Part shown: positions 7,784 through 16,022 of the stretch, piece by piece
How positions within the stretch are numbered: position 1 is the stretch's first letter
Layout: the number at the start of each line of letters is the position of its first letter
Assembly: GCF_026540855.1 (NCBI RefSeq)
Contig: NZ_JALNUP010000005.1
Coordinates: 124,001-188,000 of the forward strand
Direction of reading: 5' to 3'
Source of the DNA: Sphingomonas sp. GC_Shp_5
GTDB lineage: Bacteria; Pseudomonadota; Alphaproteobacteria; Sphingomonadales; Sphingomonadaceae
DNA length: 64,000 bases
Program-made: the position numbers and the translations under genes
Notes under the pieces: model-generated
Seen by the model: the letters and a program-made list of their open reading frames with translations, nothing else
Database searches by the model: none
Told to the model about the DNA's origin: nothing

Positions 7784-10144
7784 ATGGCGAGCCGGGCACA
7801 GGCGGGCCAGACTAACGGGCTGTGGCGCGAAACCGTGAAGGCCGGCGCGGTGCGCAGCGGCGCGCTGATCGCCGCGCTCGCGATCTTCCTCGTCACCGCG
7901 CTGATCGTGCTCGCGCTCGCCAGCTATCATGCCAGCGATCCCGCGCTCAACACCGCCTCGGGCGGCGCGGTGCAGAATCTCGCCGGCCCGCCGGGCGCCT
8001 GGCTCGCCGATATCGCGCTCACGCTGCTCGGCCCGGTAGTCGCGCTGCTGCTTCCGGTCGGCCCGATCGTGGCGATGCGGTTGTGGCGGGGCCAGCCTGC
8101 CGGCCGCTGGATCAAGATGCTGCGCAACGCCCTGCTCGGCCTCGCGCTGATCGCAACCGCGCTCGCCTTCGTTTCGGCTTCCTCGGTGCTGGCGCTGCCG
8201 GCCGGCTGGGGCGGCGTGGTCGGCCTCGGCCTCGCCCGGCTGGTCGGCTGGGCGCTGGCGTTCGTCGGCAACCCGGGCGTCGCGCTATGGGCACAGCGCG
8301 GGCTCGGCGTGGTCGCCGGGGTCGCCGGCATCATCATCTGGGCGAAAAGCCTCGAGATCGATCTTGGCGAGCGCCAATGGGGCCTGCGCCGCCGCGCTGC
8401 CTTTGCCGACGCCGGCGCCGGCGACATGGGCGGGTTCGACGCCGATTATGACGTGCACGACCTCGACGATGATGACGAGGAGGAGGACGAGCCGCTGACG
8501 CTCGCCGGCCGCGCGATCCAGCCGCGCGCGGTCGCCGCGCCCGATCCGCGCCCGGCACCGGTGATCGCCGATCGCGGCGTTGCGCCCTCGGCCGCGCGAC
8601 CCAAGCCCCACCAGCCGCAGCTCGATCTCGGCCACACCTACAAGCTGCCGCCGCTCGACCTGCTGGTGCCCTCGCCGCCGCAGCCCAAGGGCACGATCGA
8701 CAAGGCCACGCTCGAGCGCAACGCCCGCCTGCTCGAAAATGTGCTCGACGACTTCAAGGTCCAGGGCGCGATCACCGAGGTCCGTCCCGGCCCGGTCGTT
8801 ACCATGTACGAGCTCGAGCCGGCTCCGGGGATCAAGGCGACCCGGGTGATCGCGCTCGCCGACGATATCGCCCGCAACATGTCCGCCATCTCGGCACGCG
8901 TCGCGGTGATCCCCGGCCGCAACGTCATCGGCATCGAGCTTCCCAATGCCAAGCGCGAGATGGTGTCCTTGCACGAACTGGTCGGCAGCCAGACCTTCGA
9001 GGACCAGGCGGCGCAGCTGCCGATCATCCTCGGCAAGAACATCGCCGGCGATCCGGTGATCGCCGATCTCGCGCCGATGCCGCACCTGCTCGTTGCCGGC
9101 ACCACCGGTTCGGGCAAGTCGGTCGGCCTCAACGCGATGATCCTGTCGCTGCTCTACCGGCTGACGCCGGATCAGTGCCGGATGATCATGATCGATCCCA
9201 AGATGCTCGAACTGAGCATGTACGACGACATCCCGCACCTCCTCTCGCCCGTCGTCACCGATCCCGCCAAGGCGGTGCGCGCGCTCAAATGGGCGGTGGA
9301 GACGATGGAGGATCGCTACCGGCAGATGTCGTCGGTCGGCGTGCGCAGCCTTGCCGGGTTCAACGACAAGGTCCGCGCCGCCAAGGCCAAGGGCCAGCAG
9401 CTCGGCCGCCGCGTCCAGACCGGCTATCACCCGGAAAGCGGCGCGCCGCTCTACGAGGAGGAGAAGCTCGACTACGAACCGCTGCCGCAGATCGTGGTGA
9501 TCGTCGACGAGCTCGCCGATCTGATGATGACCGCGGGCAAGGAAGTCGAATTCTTGATCCAGCGCCTCGCGCAGAAGGCGCGCGCCGCCGGCATCCACCT
9601 GATCATGGCGACGCAGCGCCCGTCGGTCGACGTCATCACCGGCGTGATCAAGGCCAATCTGCCGACCCGCATCTCCTTCCACGTCACCAGCAAGATCGAT
9701 TCGCGCACCATCCTCGGCGAGCAGGGCGCCGAGCAGCTCCTTGGGCGCGGCGACATGCTCTACATGCCCGGCGGCAAGGGCATCGTCCGCGTCCACGGTC
9801 CCTTCATGTCCGATGACGAGGTTCGCGCGGTCGCCGACCACTGGCGCTCGCAGGGCCTGCCCGATTACATCTCCTCGGTCACCGAGGAGCCCGCCGAGAG
9901 CTTCGCGCTCGAAGGCGCGCCGACCGGCGAGGATTCGGCCGAGGACCAGCAATATCGCGCCGCCATCCAGCTGGTGTGCGAATCGCAGAAGGCCTCGACC
10001 AGCTGGCTCCAGCGCCAGCTGCGCATCGGCTACAATTCGGCGGCTCGGCTGATCGAGAAGATGGAAAAGGACGGCATCGTCAGCCGCCCCGACCATGTCG
10101 GCCGCCGCGAAGTGCTGCGCGACACCGAAGGCCACGCGATCTGA
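7784..10144 (+). CDS. ftsK: DNA translocase FtsK
   Basis: 786 residues. The N-terminal 160 or so residues contain about four hydrophobic membrane segments, followed by an acidic linker (DLDDDDEEEDEP near residue 226), the alpha/beta motor domain with Walker A GTTGSGKS at about residues 439-446 and Walker B-like IVVIVDELADLMM, and a C-terminal winged-helix gamma domain that reads KOPS-type sequences. FtsK anchors at the septum and pumps chromosome termini into daughter cells. ATG at 7784 was chosen because GAAGGA lies seven bases upstream. Like in many proteobacteria, lolA follows nearby (2.6 kb downstream here, after a glycine-zipper gene and an antiporter). Confidence 0.96.
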   Translation: MASRAQAGQTNGLWRETVKAGAVRSGALIAALAIFLVTALIVLALASYHASDPALNTASGGAVQNLAGPPGAWLADIALTLLGPVVALLLPVGPIVAMRLWRGQPAGRWIKMLRNALLGLALIATALAFVSASSVLALPAGWGGVVGLGLARLVGWALAFVGNPGVALWAQRGLGVVAGVAGIIIWAKSLEIDLGERQWGLRRRAAFADAGAGDMGGFDADYDVHDLDDDDEEEDEPLTLAGRAIQPRAVAAPDPRPAPVIADRGVAPSAARPKPHQPQLDLGHTYKLPPLDLLVPSPPQPKGTIDKATLERNARLLENVLDDFKVQGAITEVRPGPVVTMYELEPAPGIKATRVIALADDIARNMSAISARVAVIPGRNVIGIELPNAKREMVSLHELVGSQTFEDQAAQLPIILGKNIAGDPVIADLAPMPHLLVAGTTGSGKSVGLNAMILSLLYRLTPDQCRMIMIDPKMLELSMYDDIPHLLSPVVTDPAKAVRALKWAVETMEDRYRQMSSVGVRSLAGFNDKVRAAKAKGQQLGRRVQTGYHPESGAPLYEEEKLDYEPLPQIVVIVDELADLMMTAGKEVEFLIQRLAQKARAAGIHLIMATQRPSVDVITGVIKANLPTRISFHVTSKIDSRTILGEQGAEQLLGRGDMLYMPGGKGIVRVHGPFMSDDEVRAVADHWRSQGLPDYISSVTEEPAESFALEGAPTGEDSAEDQQYRAAIQLVCESQKASTSWLQRQLRIGYNSAARLIEKMEKDGIVSRPDHVGRREVLRDTEGHAI

Positions 10145-10168
10145 TTTCGCACGCGCCGTTCCACACGT

Positions 10169-10266
10169 CGTCATCCTGAACTCGTTTCAGGATCCATGGC
10201 CCGACGCTGGCCGCAAGCTTGCGGGTCGCGCAGGCCTTGGATGCTGAACCAAGTTCAGCATGACGA
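10169..10266. repeat. Intergenic palindromic repeat, family A, copy 2
   Basis: Same left part as copy 1 (CGTCATCCTGAACTCGTTTC, then AGGATCCATGGC) and a right part with ATGCTGAACCAAGTTCAG and CATGACGAA. Lies directly downstream of ftsK, where it could also form a strong RNA hairpin. Confidence 0.8.
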
Positions 10267-10412
10267 AGGCGGGCAAGCGGTTCTCCCCCGGCTCGTTGCC
10301 ACTGACGTCGCCAAACCTGCCCGCCGCAAGGACCTCCTTCGCCATATCGCAGCCGAAATGAACTCTCCCGCCGCCGGGGCGTTCTGGCAGCTCTAATCCG
10401 AGGAGTAGCGTT

Positions 10413-10793
10413 ATGAAGAAGTCGTTGATCGCCGCACTGGCGCTGACCGTGCTCGCCACCCCCGTCGTTTCGACCCCGGCGATGGCGCAGCGCAACGACA
10501 ACGGCCGCTGGCAGGGTGACCGCGGTGACAATTGGGATCCGTCGAGCAGCTATCGCTCCGGCGGCAACCATCGCGCCCGCAATCTCGGCCGCAATGATCG
10601 CATCTACAAGGGCCGTGACGGCCGCGCCTATTGCCGCCGCAGCGACGGCACCACTGGCCTGGTGATCGGCGCCGTCGGCGGTGGCCTGCTCGCCAATCTG
10701 GTCGGCGGCGGCACGCTCGGCACGCTCGCGGGTGCCGGCGGCGGCGCGCTGCTCGGTCGCTCGGTCGATCGCGGCAACGTGAAGTGCCGCTGA
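10413..10793 (+). CDS. Secreted glycine-zipper (2TM) protein
   Basis: 126 residues. Signal peptide of about 26 residues (MKKSLIAALALTVLATPVVS, cleavage after AMA-Q). The mature part begins with an Arg/Asn/Asp/Gly-rich segment, then contains a glycine-zipper hydrophobic stretch (GLVIGAVGGGLLANLVGGG, then TLGTLAGAGGGALLGRSVD) like the Rickettsia 17-kDa antigen family, and a Cys pair (C71-like CRR and terminal KCR). Such proteins sit in the cell envelope, usually outer-membrane associated, with unknown exact role. GAGGAG at 10401-10406 is well placed for the ATG. It stands alone between repeat copy 2 and the antiporter gene. Confidence 0.8.
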   Translation: MKKSLIAALALTVLATPVVSTPAMAQRNDNGRWQGDRGDNWDPSSSYRSGGNHRARNLGRNDRIYKGRDGRAYCRRSDGTTGLVIGAVGGGLLANLVGGGTLGTLAGAGGGALLGRSVDRGNVKCR

Positions 10794-10894
10794 TCCGGCC
10801 CTGAGTCGCTGAGCGCCGGCCTGCCGGCGACAGGCGTCCGCAACGCGTCGACGGGTTCCCTCGTCGGCGCGTTTGCCGTTGTGGCGGCAACTTC

Positions 10895-10951
10895 CCCGCC
10901 ACCACAGGCCTGACCCGCCACCACAGGCCTGACCCGCCACCGCAGGCCTGA
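10895..10951. repeat. Three tandem copies of a 19-bp unit
   Basis: Units at 10895-10913, 10914-10932 and 10933-10951, consensus CCCGCCACCACAGGCCTGA; the first two are identical and the third has one difference before degrading. It lies in the 250-base gap between the glycine-zipper gene and the antiporter gene. Only three direct copies without spacers, so not a CRISPR. The rest of the gap shows no gene. Confidence 0.85.
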
Positions 10952-11044
10952 TCGGGGGTGACGAACGATTGCGCGATCGCCGCAGCCACTGACTTCGGCG
11001 CCGCCAACACCTAGACTGGCCGAACCACTTACCCGGAGAGCCCC

Positions 11045-12673
11045 TTGGAATCCGTCACGATCGTCCTCATCCTGCTGCTGGCGGTCGTCGTCAGCGGCTC
11101 GCTGTCGCGATTGCTGCCGGTCTCGATCCCGGCGCCGCTGGTGCAGATCGGCCTTGGCGCGCTGATCGGCCTCTCGACCAATTATCGCGTCGATCTCGAA
11201 CCCGAGCTGTTCCTGTTCCTGTTCCTGCCGCCGCTGCTGTTCCTCGACGGCTGGCGGATCCCCAAGGACGAGCTGTTTCGCGACATCTCCACTGTGGTCG
11301 AGCTGGCGCTGGGCCTCGTGCTGATGACGGTGATCGGCATGGGCCTGTTCATCCACTGGATGATCCCGTCGATGCCGCTCGCGGTCGCCTTCGCGCTCGC
11401 CGCGGTGGTATCGCCGACCGACCCGATCGCGGTGTCCGCGATCGCCGCGCGGGTGCCGATCCCCAAGCGGATGATGCACATCCTCGAGGGCGAATCGCTG
11501 CTCAACGACGCCTCGGGGCTAGTCTGCCTGCGCTTTGCCATCGCCGCGGCGCTCACCGGCAGCTTCTCGCCCACCGGCGCCGCAGCGAGCTTCCTGTGGG
11601 TCGCCGGCGGCGGTCTCGCGATCGGCACCGCGGTGACGCTGGTCGTCACCCGCGCCAAGGCCTGGATTTCGCGGCGGCTGGGCGAGGAGACCGGCTCGCA
11701 GATCCTGATCAGCCTGCTGATCCCGTTCGGCTGCTACCTGCTCGCCGAGCATCTCCACGCCTCGGGCATCCTCGCCGCGGTCGCCGCGGGCGTGACGATG
11801 AGCTTCGCCGAAGTCGCGCGCCAGGCGCTGCCGGTGACCCGGATGCGCCGCAACTCGGTGTGGGACACGATCCAGTACGCGCTGAACGGCATCATCTTCG
11901 TGCTCCTCGGCGAGCAATTGCCGCTGATCCTCACCGGCGCCGCGCAGACTGTGCGGACCACCGGCCACCAGTCGCCGTGGTGGCTCGGCGTTTATGTGAT
12001 CGCGATCGCCGCCGGTCTCGCCCTGCTCCGCTTCGCCTGGGTGTGGGTCTCCTTCCGCCTCACCCTGCTGCGCCGGGGCGAGGATCGGCGGGTGCCGAAC
12101 TGGCGGCTGTTCGCGGCGATGTCGGTCGCCGGCGTCCGCGGCGCGCTCACCCTTGCCGGCGTGCTCACCCTGCCGCTCGCGCTCGCCGACGGCACCCCCT
12201 TCCCGGCGCGCGATCTCGCCATCTTCCTTGCCGCCGGGGTGATCATCGTCTCGCTGGTCGCCGCCAGCCTGGTGCTGCCGCTGCTGCTCAAGGGTCTGAC
12301 GATGCCGCCCGAGCCCTCGCGCCAGGCCGAGGAGAATGAGGCCCGCGTCGCCGCCGCCGAGGCCGCGATCCGCGCCATCGAGGAGGCGCAGCATGCGATG
12401 GCCGAGGGCCGCAATGATGCCGATCTCTACACCGCCGCCGGCAACCGGATCATGGACCTCTACCGCGACCGCATCGAGAGCCGCAGCCACGAGGGCGAAG
12501 CCGCCGCCGAGGCGCGCCGCCAGGACAAGATCGAACGCGAACTGCGCCTCGCGGGCCTCCGCGCCGAGCGCAATGCGGTGTTCGCGCTCGCGCGCAACCG
12601 TACGCTCGGCAGCGAGATCGCCGCCAAGCTGGTCCGCGAACTCGATTTCGCCGAGGTCCGCTTCAGAAGCTGA
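11045..12673 (+). CDS. CPA1-family Na+/H+ antiporter
   Basis: 542 residues. About 12 hydrophobic segments span residues 1-425, starting directly at the N-terminus without a cleavable signal. The CPA1 signature EGESLLNDASGLVCLRF includes the ND pair that carries the transported ions, and VSPTDPIAVSAIAARVPIP is the unwound-helix region. The C-terminal 115 residues are a charged, helical cytoplasmic tail (E/A/R-rich). It exchanges protons for sodium or potassium in pH and salt homeostasis; the ion is not decided by sequence. TTG start at 11045 with GGAGAG six bases upstream. No partner gene: lolA follows after a gap of 66 bases. Confidence 0.88.
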   Translation: MESVTIVLILLLAVVVSGSLSRLLPVSIPAPLVQIGLGALIGLSTNYRVDLEPELFLFLFLPPLLFLDGWRIPKDELFRDISTVVELALGLVLMTVIGMGLFIHWMIPSMPLAVAFALAAVVSPTDPIAVSAIAARVPIPKRMMHILEGESLLNDASGLVCLRFAIAAALTGSFSPTGAAASFLWVAGGGLAIGTAVTLVVTRAKAWISRRLGEETGSQILISLLIPFGCYLLAEHLHASGILAAVAAGVTMSFAEVARQALPVTRMRRNSVWDTIQYALNGIIFVLLGEQLPLILTGAAQTVRTTGHQSPWWLGVYVIAIAAGLALLRFAWVWVSFRLTLLRRGEDRRVPNWRLFAAMSVAGVRGALTLAGVLTLPLALADGTPFPARDLAIFLAAGVIIVSLVAASLVLPLLLKGLTMPPEPSRQAEENEARVAAAEAAIRAIEEAQHAMAEGRNDADLYTAAGNRIMDLYRDRIESRSHEGEAAAEARRQDKIERELRLAGLRAERNAVFALARNRTLGSEIAAKLVRELDFAEVRFRS

Positions 12674-12739
12674 CCCGCCGGCGCCGATTCACTATCCGTT
12701 CAAGCCCGGTCGGCCATCGCGCCGGCCAAGGAGAAGACG

Positions 12740-13375
12740 ATGCTGCCCCGTATTGCCCCCCTCGCTCTCGCCGTGCTCGCGCCGGTGCTGGCCACCGTCC
12801 CGCTCGCGGCGCCCGCCGTCGCTCAGGCTACCGGCGATCTCGCCGCGGTCCAGCGCCACCTCCAGTCGCTGACGACAATGACCGCCGATTTCAGCCAGAC
12901 CGATCGCAACGGCAAGGTGCTCACCGGCACCTTCACCCTCAAGAAGCCCGGCAAGCTGCGCTTCCAATATCAAAAAGGTGTGCCGATCCTGATCGTCGCC
13001 GAGGGCGGCGCGCTGACCTTTATCGATTATTCGGTGCGCCAGGTGCAGCGTTACCCGATCAAGAACACGCCGCTGGTACTGCTGCTCGATCCCGATCGCG
13101 ACATCACCCGCTATGCCAAGGTGATCCCCACCGGCAACGACCGCGTCGTCTCGGTCGAGGCGAACGATCCCAAGCATCCCGAGGCCGGCCGCATCACCCT
13201 CGTGTTCGCGCGCGACGGCGCCGCGCCCGCGGGGCTGATGCTCCAGGGCTGGGTCGCGCTCGACAGCCAGAACAACCGCACCACCATCCGCCTCTCGGGC
13301 CAGAAGTTCGGCGTGCCGGTAAGCGACAACACGTTCCGCTGGAACGACCCGCGGAGGAGCGGCGGCCGAAACTGA
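12740..13375 (+). CDS. lolA: Outer-membrane lipoprotein carrier LolA-like protein
   Basis: 211 residues. A signal peptide ends at about PAVAQA (residues 26-31), so the protein is periplasmic. The mature domain has the LolA half-barrel pattern: LTTMTADFSQTDRNGKVLTG, GTFTLKKPGKLRFQYQKG and the DNTFRWNDPR-like end. LolA carries lipoproteins from the LolCDE transporter to the outer membrane. Alphaproteobacterial members often act without a LolB. An AAGGAGAAG ribosome-binding site lies at 12729-12737. The gene lies downstream of ftsK in many proteobacteria, which supports the call. It has DUF1571/LolA-like relatives, so substrate specificity is inferred. Confidence 0.87.
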   Translation: MLPRIAPLALAVLAPVLATVPLAAPAVAQATGDLAAVQRHLQSLTTMTADFSQTDRNGKVLTGTFTLKKPGKLRFQYQKGVPILIVAEGGALTFIDYSVRQVQRYPIKNTPLVLLLDPDRDITRYAKVIPTGNDRVVSVEANDPKHPEAGRITLVFARDGAAPAGLMLQGWVALDSQNNRTTIRLSGQKFGVPVSDNTFRWNDPRRSGGRN

Positions 13376-13415
13376 ACGGTTTTTCATCTGGCCATTCATC
13401 CGCGCGACAGGTTGC

Positions 13416-13565
13416 AGGGCCTAGTGAAGACCTCGCGGATGTTGGGCGTTCGGGATTTTTCCCCCTGTTGCTCGAGCGTGTTCCTCGCTTCCGCCTGCGT
13501 GACGAACGCTAGTCCGGCCCTCGCTCCATGCCCCCGGAGCGGGGGCCATTCTTTTGGCGCCCGCC
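13416..13565 (+). ncRNA. Candidate structured small RNA (unassigned)
   Basis: The 244-base gap between lolA and xthA has no gene. It contains nested complementary segments: AGGGCC at 13416 with GGCCCT at 13516, and GCGTTCG at 13446 with CGAACGC at 13503, followed by an intrinsic-terminator-like hairpin with a T-rich tail. That layout suits an independent small RNA, but no promoter was identified and I could not match a known family. It could equally be the long 3' UTR of lolA. Confidence 0.25.
13540..13565 (+). terminator. Intrinsic terminator downstream of lolA
   Basis: Perfect 6-bp GC stem (GCCCCC / GGGGGC) around the loop GGAGC, followed by CATTCTTTT. On the plus strand, 55 bases before the xthA start; it would end lolA transcription or a small RNA in the gap. 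Confidence 0.55.
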
Positions 13566-13619
13566 GCTCCGTGACACCTGCCGAGCCGCTTCCTTGTTCG
13601 CGCTCCCTCGCACCGCTAC

Positions 13620-14411
13620 ATGGCGCGCGTGAAGATCGCCTCCTGGAACATCAACTCCGTCCGCTTCCGCCTCGCCATCGTCGAGCAATTCCTGCGCGAG
13701 GCCGAGCCCGACGTGCTCTGCCTCCAGGAAACCAAGGTGATCGACGCGGACTTCCCGTTCGATGGCTTCCGCGCGCTCGGCTATGAGCACATCGTCATCC
13801 ACGGCCAGCGCATGCACCACGGCGTCGCCATCCTCAGCCGGGTGCCGATCGCCGAGGATGACCGGTTCGACTGGCAGGCCAACCGCGAGGCGCGTCACGT
13901 CGGCATCCGCCTGCCGAACGGCGTCCGCCTCGAGAATGTCTACGTGCCCGCCGGCGGCGACGAGCCCGATCGCGAGGTCAACCCCAAGTTCGGCCAGAAG
14001 CTCGATTTCCTCGAGCGGATGACTGCTTGGTCGCAGTCGCTCGCCGGCCCGACCATCATCACCGGCGACTTCAACGTCGCGCCGCTGCCGAGCGACGTGT
14101 GGAGCCACAAGGCGCTGCTCAAGGTGGTCAGCCACACGCCGATCGAGGTGGAGGCGCTGGATCGCCTCCAGGCGTCGAACGACTGGATCGATCTCGGCCG
14201 CCATTTCCACCCCGCCCCGGCGCGTCTCCACACCTGGTGGAGCTATCGCTCGGCCGACTGGACCAAGAACGACCGCGGCCGCCGGCTCGATCACATGTGG
14301 GCGACCGCCGATGTCGCCGCGCAGGCGACCGCGCACACCGTGTTCGAATCATGCCGCAGCTGGCTCAAGCCGTCGGACCACGTGCCGATCATGACCGAGT
14401 TCGCCTTTTGA
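13620..14411 (+). CDS. xthA: Exodeoxyribonuclease III
   Basis: 263 residues of the exonuclease-endonuclease-phosphatase fold. KIASWNINSVRFRL at the N-terminus, LCLQETKV with the metal-binding Glu, ITGDFNVAPL with the Asp/Asn pair, and SDHVPIM with the catalytic Asp-His near the C-terminus are all present. It is the major AP endonuclease and 3'-5' exonuclease of base-excision repair. ATG at 13620 starts three codons before the first beta-strand, as in the family; no strong Shine-Dalgarno is visible. Its stop overlaps the TTG start of ribA. Confidence 0.95.
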   Translation: MARVKIASWNINSVRFRLAIVEQFLREAEPDVLCLQETKVIDADFPFDGFRALGYEHIVIHGQRMHHGVAILSRVPIAEDDRFDWQANREARHVGIRLPNGVRLENVYVPAGGDEPDREVNPKFGQKLDFLERMTAWSQSLAGPTIITGDFNVAPLPSDVWSHKALLKVVSHTPIEVEALDRLQASNDWIDLGRHFHPAPARLHTWWSYRSADWTKNDRGRRLDHMWATADVAAQATAHTVFESCRSWLKPSDHVPIMTEFAF

Positions 14412-15457
14412 CCGCCCGGCCCCGTGCCGCCGCCCGCGCGATCGACGGCTTGCGCCGCGGCTGGCCGATCGCGATCGACGGGCTGACCCTGCTCGCGGTC
14501 GAGACCGCCGATGCCACGCGGCTCGCCGCATTCGATCCCGCCGCCACCGCGGGGGTGCTGATCTCCGCCGGCCGCGCCGCGACGCTCAAGCTCGCCAACC
14601 AGCTCGACGCCGCGGTGCCCGACGCGCCGGTGCTGATCGAGCGCGCGCCGTGGATCGATTTCGCCGCCGCCACTGCGCTCGCCGACCCCCAGCTCGATCT
14701 CGCCACGCCGCTCAAGGGCCCGTTCCGCACCCTTCCCGCGAGCGACCCGGCCGCCGCCGCTGCGGCGCTGCGCCTCGCGCGCATCGCCGGGCTGCTCCCC
14801 GCCTTCTTCGTCGGCGGCAGCGGCGCCGAGGACCATATCACCGCCGCCGACATCGATGCGCATGAAGACGCCACCCGCCTTGCCATTGCCACTCGCGCGC
14901 GGCTGCCGGTCGACGGCGCCGAGGATGCCGAGATCGTCGCCTTCCGCTCGCCCGAGAGCGCCGACGAGCATGTCGCGCTGCTGATCGGCCAGCCCAACGG
15001 CCAGCCGCCGCTGGTGCGGCTGCACAGCGAATGCCTCACCGGCGACGTGCTCGGCAGCCTCAAATGCGATTGCGGCCCGCAGCTCCATGCCGCGATCCAC
15101 GCCATCCAGCACAGCGGCTGGGGCATCCTGCTCTACCTGCGCCAGGAGGGCCGCGGCATCGGCCTGGTCAACAAGCTGCGCGCCTATGCGCTGCAGGACC
15201 AGGGCTTCGACACGGTGGACGCCAACACCCGGCTGGGCTTCGCAGTCGACGCCCGCGATTTCGGCGTCGCCGGGCGGATGCTCCAGCTGCTCGGCCAGCA
15301 CACCATCCGCCTGCTCACCAACAACCCCGCCAAGGTCGCCGCGCTCGCGGGCGCCGGCGTCACGGTGGTCGAGCGCGTGCCGCATGTCCTGCCCGCCAAC
15401 CCGCACAACGAGCGCTACCTCGCCACCAAGCGCGATCGGACCGGCCATCAGCTCTGA
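14408..15457 (+). CDS. ribA: GTP cyclohydrolase II with long N-terminal extension
   Basis: 349 residues. The catalytic domain occupies about residues 178-345 and shows the zinc-binding CLTGDVLGSLKCDCGPQLH cysteines, YLRQEGRGIGLVNKLRAYAL and LLTNNPAKV, the signature of the enzyme that opens the GTP imidazole ring as the first step of riboflavin synthesis. E. coli RibA is about 196 residues; the extra 177 N-terminal residues resemble a degenerate DHBP-synthase-like domain, as known in sphingomonads and relatives, and are unlikely to have RibB activity (inference). The start is TTG at 14408, overlapping the xthA stop (TTGA); no closer in-frame ATG matches. Confidence 0.93.
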   Translation: MTARPRAAARAIDGLRRGWPIAIDGLTLLAVETADATRLAAFDPAATAGVLISAGRAATLKLANQLDAAVPDAPVLIERAPWIDFAAATALADPQLDLATPLKGPFRTLPASDPAAAAAALRLARIAGLLPAFFVGGSGAEDHITAADIDAHEDATRLAIATRARLPVDGAEDAEIVAFRSPESADEHVALLIGQPNGQPPLVRLHSECLTGDVLGSLKCDCGPQLHAAIHAIQHSGWGILLYLRQEGRGIGLVNKLRAYALQDQGFDTVDANTRLGFAVDARDFGVAGRMLQLLGQHTIRLLTNNPAKVAALAGAGVTVVERVPHVLPANPHNERYLATKRDRTGHQL

Positions 15458-16022
15458 CGCGCCAGACGCTGCGCTTGGCTCCGCGCTCAACGCGGCGCTG
15501 CCCACCGGTACGCCCTCGAGCGTCATCGTCGTGTTCGGCGCCGCGGTCCGCGCCGGCGGCGTGCCGAGCCCCGCGCTTGCGCGTCGGATCGGCTATGCGC
15601 TCGCCACCGCCGAGGCGCATCCCGACGCGATCCTGTTCCTCTCGGGCGCGATCGGCCTGCATGGCCCGTCCGAAGCCGCGGTGATGGCGGCTTTGCTCGC
15701 CCCGCAGCTCGGTGCCGGCCGCCTCCACCTCGACGAGGACAGCGTCGACACGCTGCAATCGGTCCGCGCCGCCGCGCGCTTCATGCGCGCGCGCGGCCTG
15801 CGCCGCTGCTGGAGCTGCACCGACGGTTATCACCAGCCGCGCGTGCGCATGCTGTTCGCGCTCTACGGCATCCGCGCCCGCGCCATCCCCTTCACCATCC
15901 GCGGCACCCGCCGCGCGGTGGCGCGGATGCACGCGCGCGAGGCGCTGGCGCTGCCTTATGATCTCGTCGCCGGCGGCAGCGCCGCGCTGCGCGACCGCTG
16001 GCGCCGCCGCTCAGGCGAGTAG
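15384..16022 (+). CDS. DUF218/YdcF-like protein
   Basis: The clear DUF218 homology runs from SSVIVVFGAAVRAGGVPS through FLSGAIGLHGPSEA to CTDGYHQPRVRMLF, a compact alpha/beta domain found in YdcF, ElyC and SanA proteins; function is generally unknown, some act on envelope precursors. There is no signal peptide or membrane helix here, unlike the second DUF218 gene at 58149. The only canonical in-frame start near ribA is ATG at 15384, giving 212 residues and a 74-base overlap with ribA; a non-canonical start near 15447 or CTG at 15495 is possible. Its last 12 bases overlap the convergent HAD gene. Confidence 0.7.
   Translation: MSCPPTRTTSATSPPSAIGPAISSDAPDAALGSALNAALPTGTPSSVIVVFGAAVRAGGVPSPALARRIGYALATAEAHPDAILFLSGAIGLHGPSEAAVMAALLAPQLGAGRLHLDEDSVDTLQSVRAAARFMRARGLRRCWSCTDGYHQPRVRMLFALYGIRARAIPFTIRGTRRAVARMHAREALALPYDLVAGGSAALRDRWRRRSGE

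Noticed and set aside
10895..10951. CRISPR-like array
   Set aside because: Three direct units of 19 bases with no spacers, no cas genes nearby.
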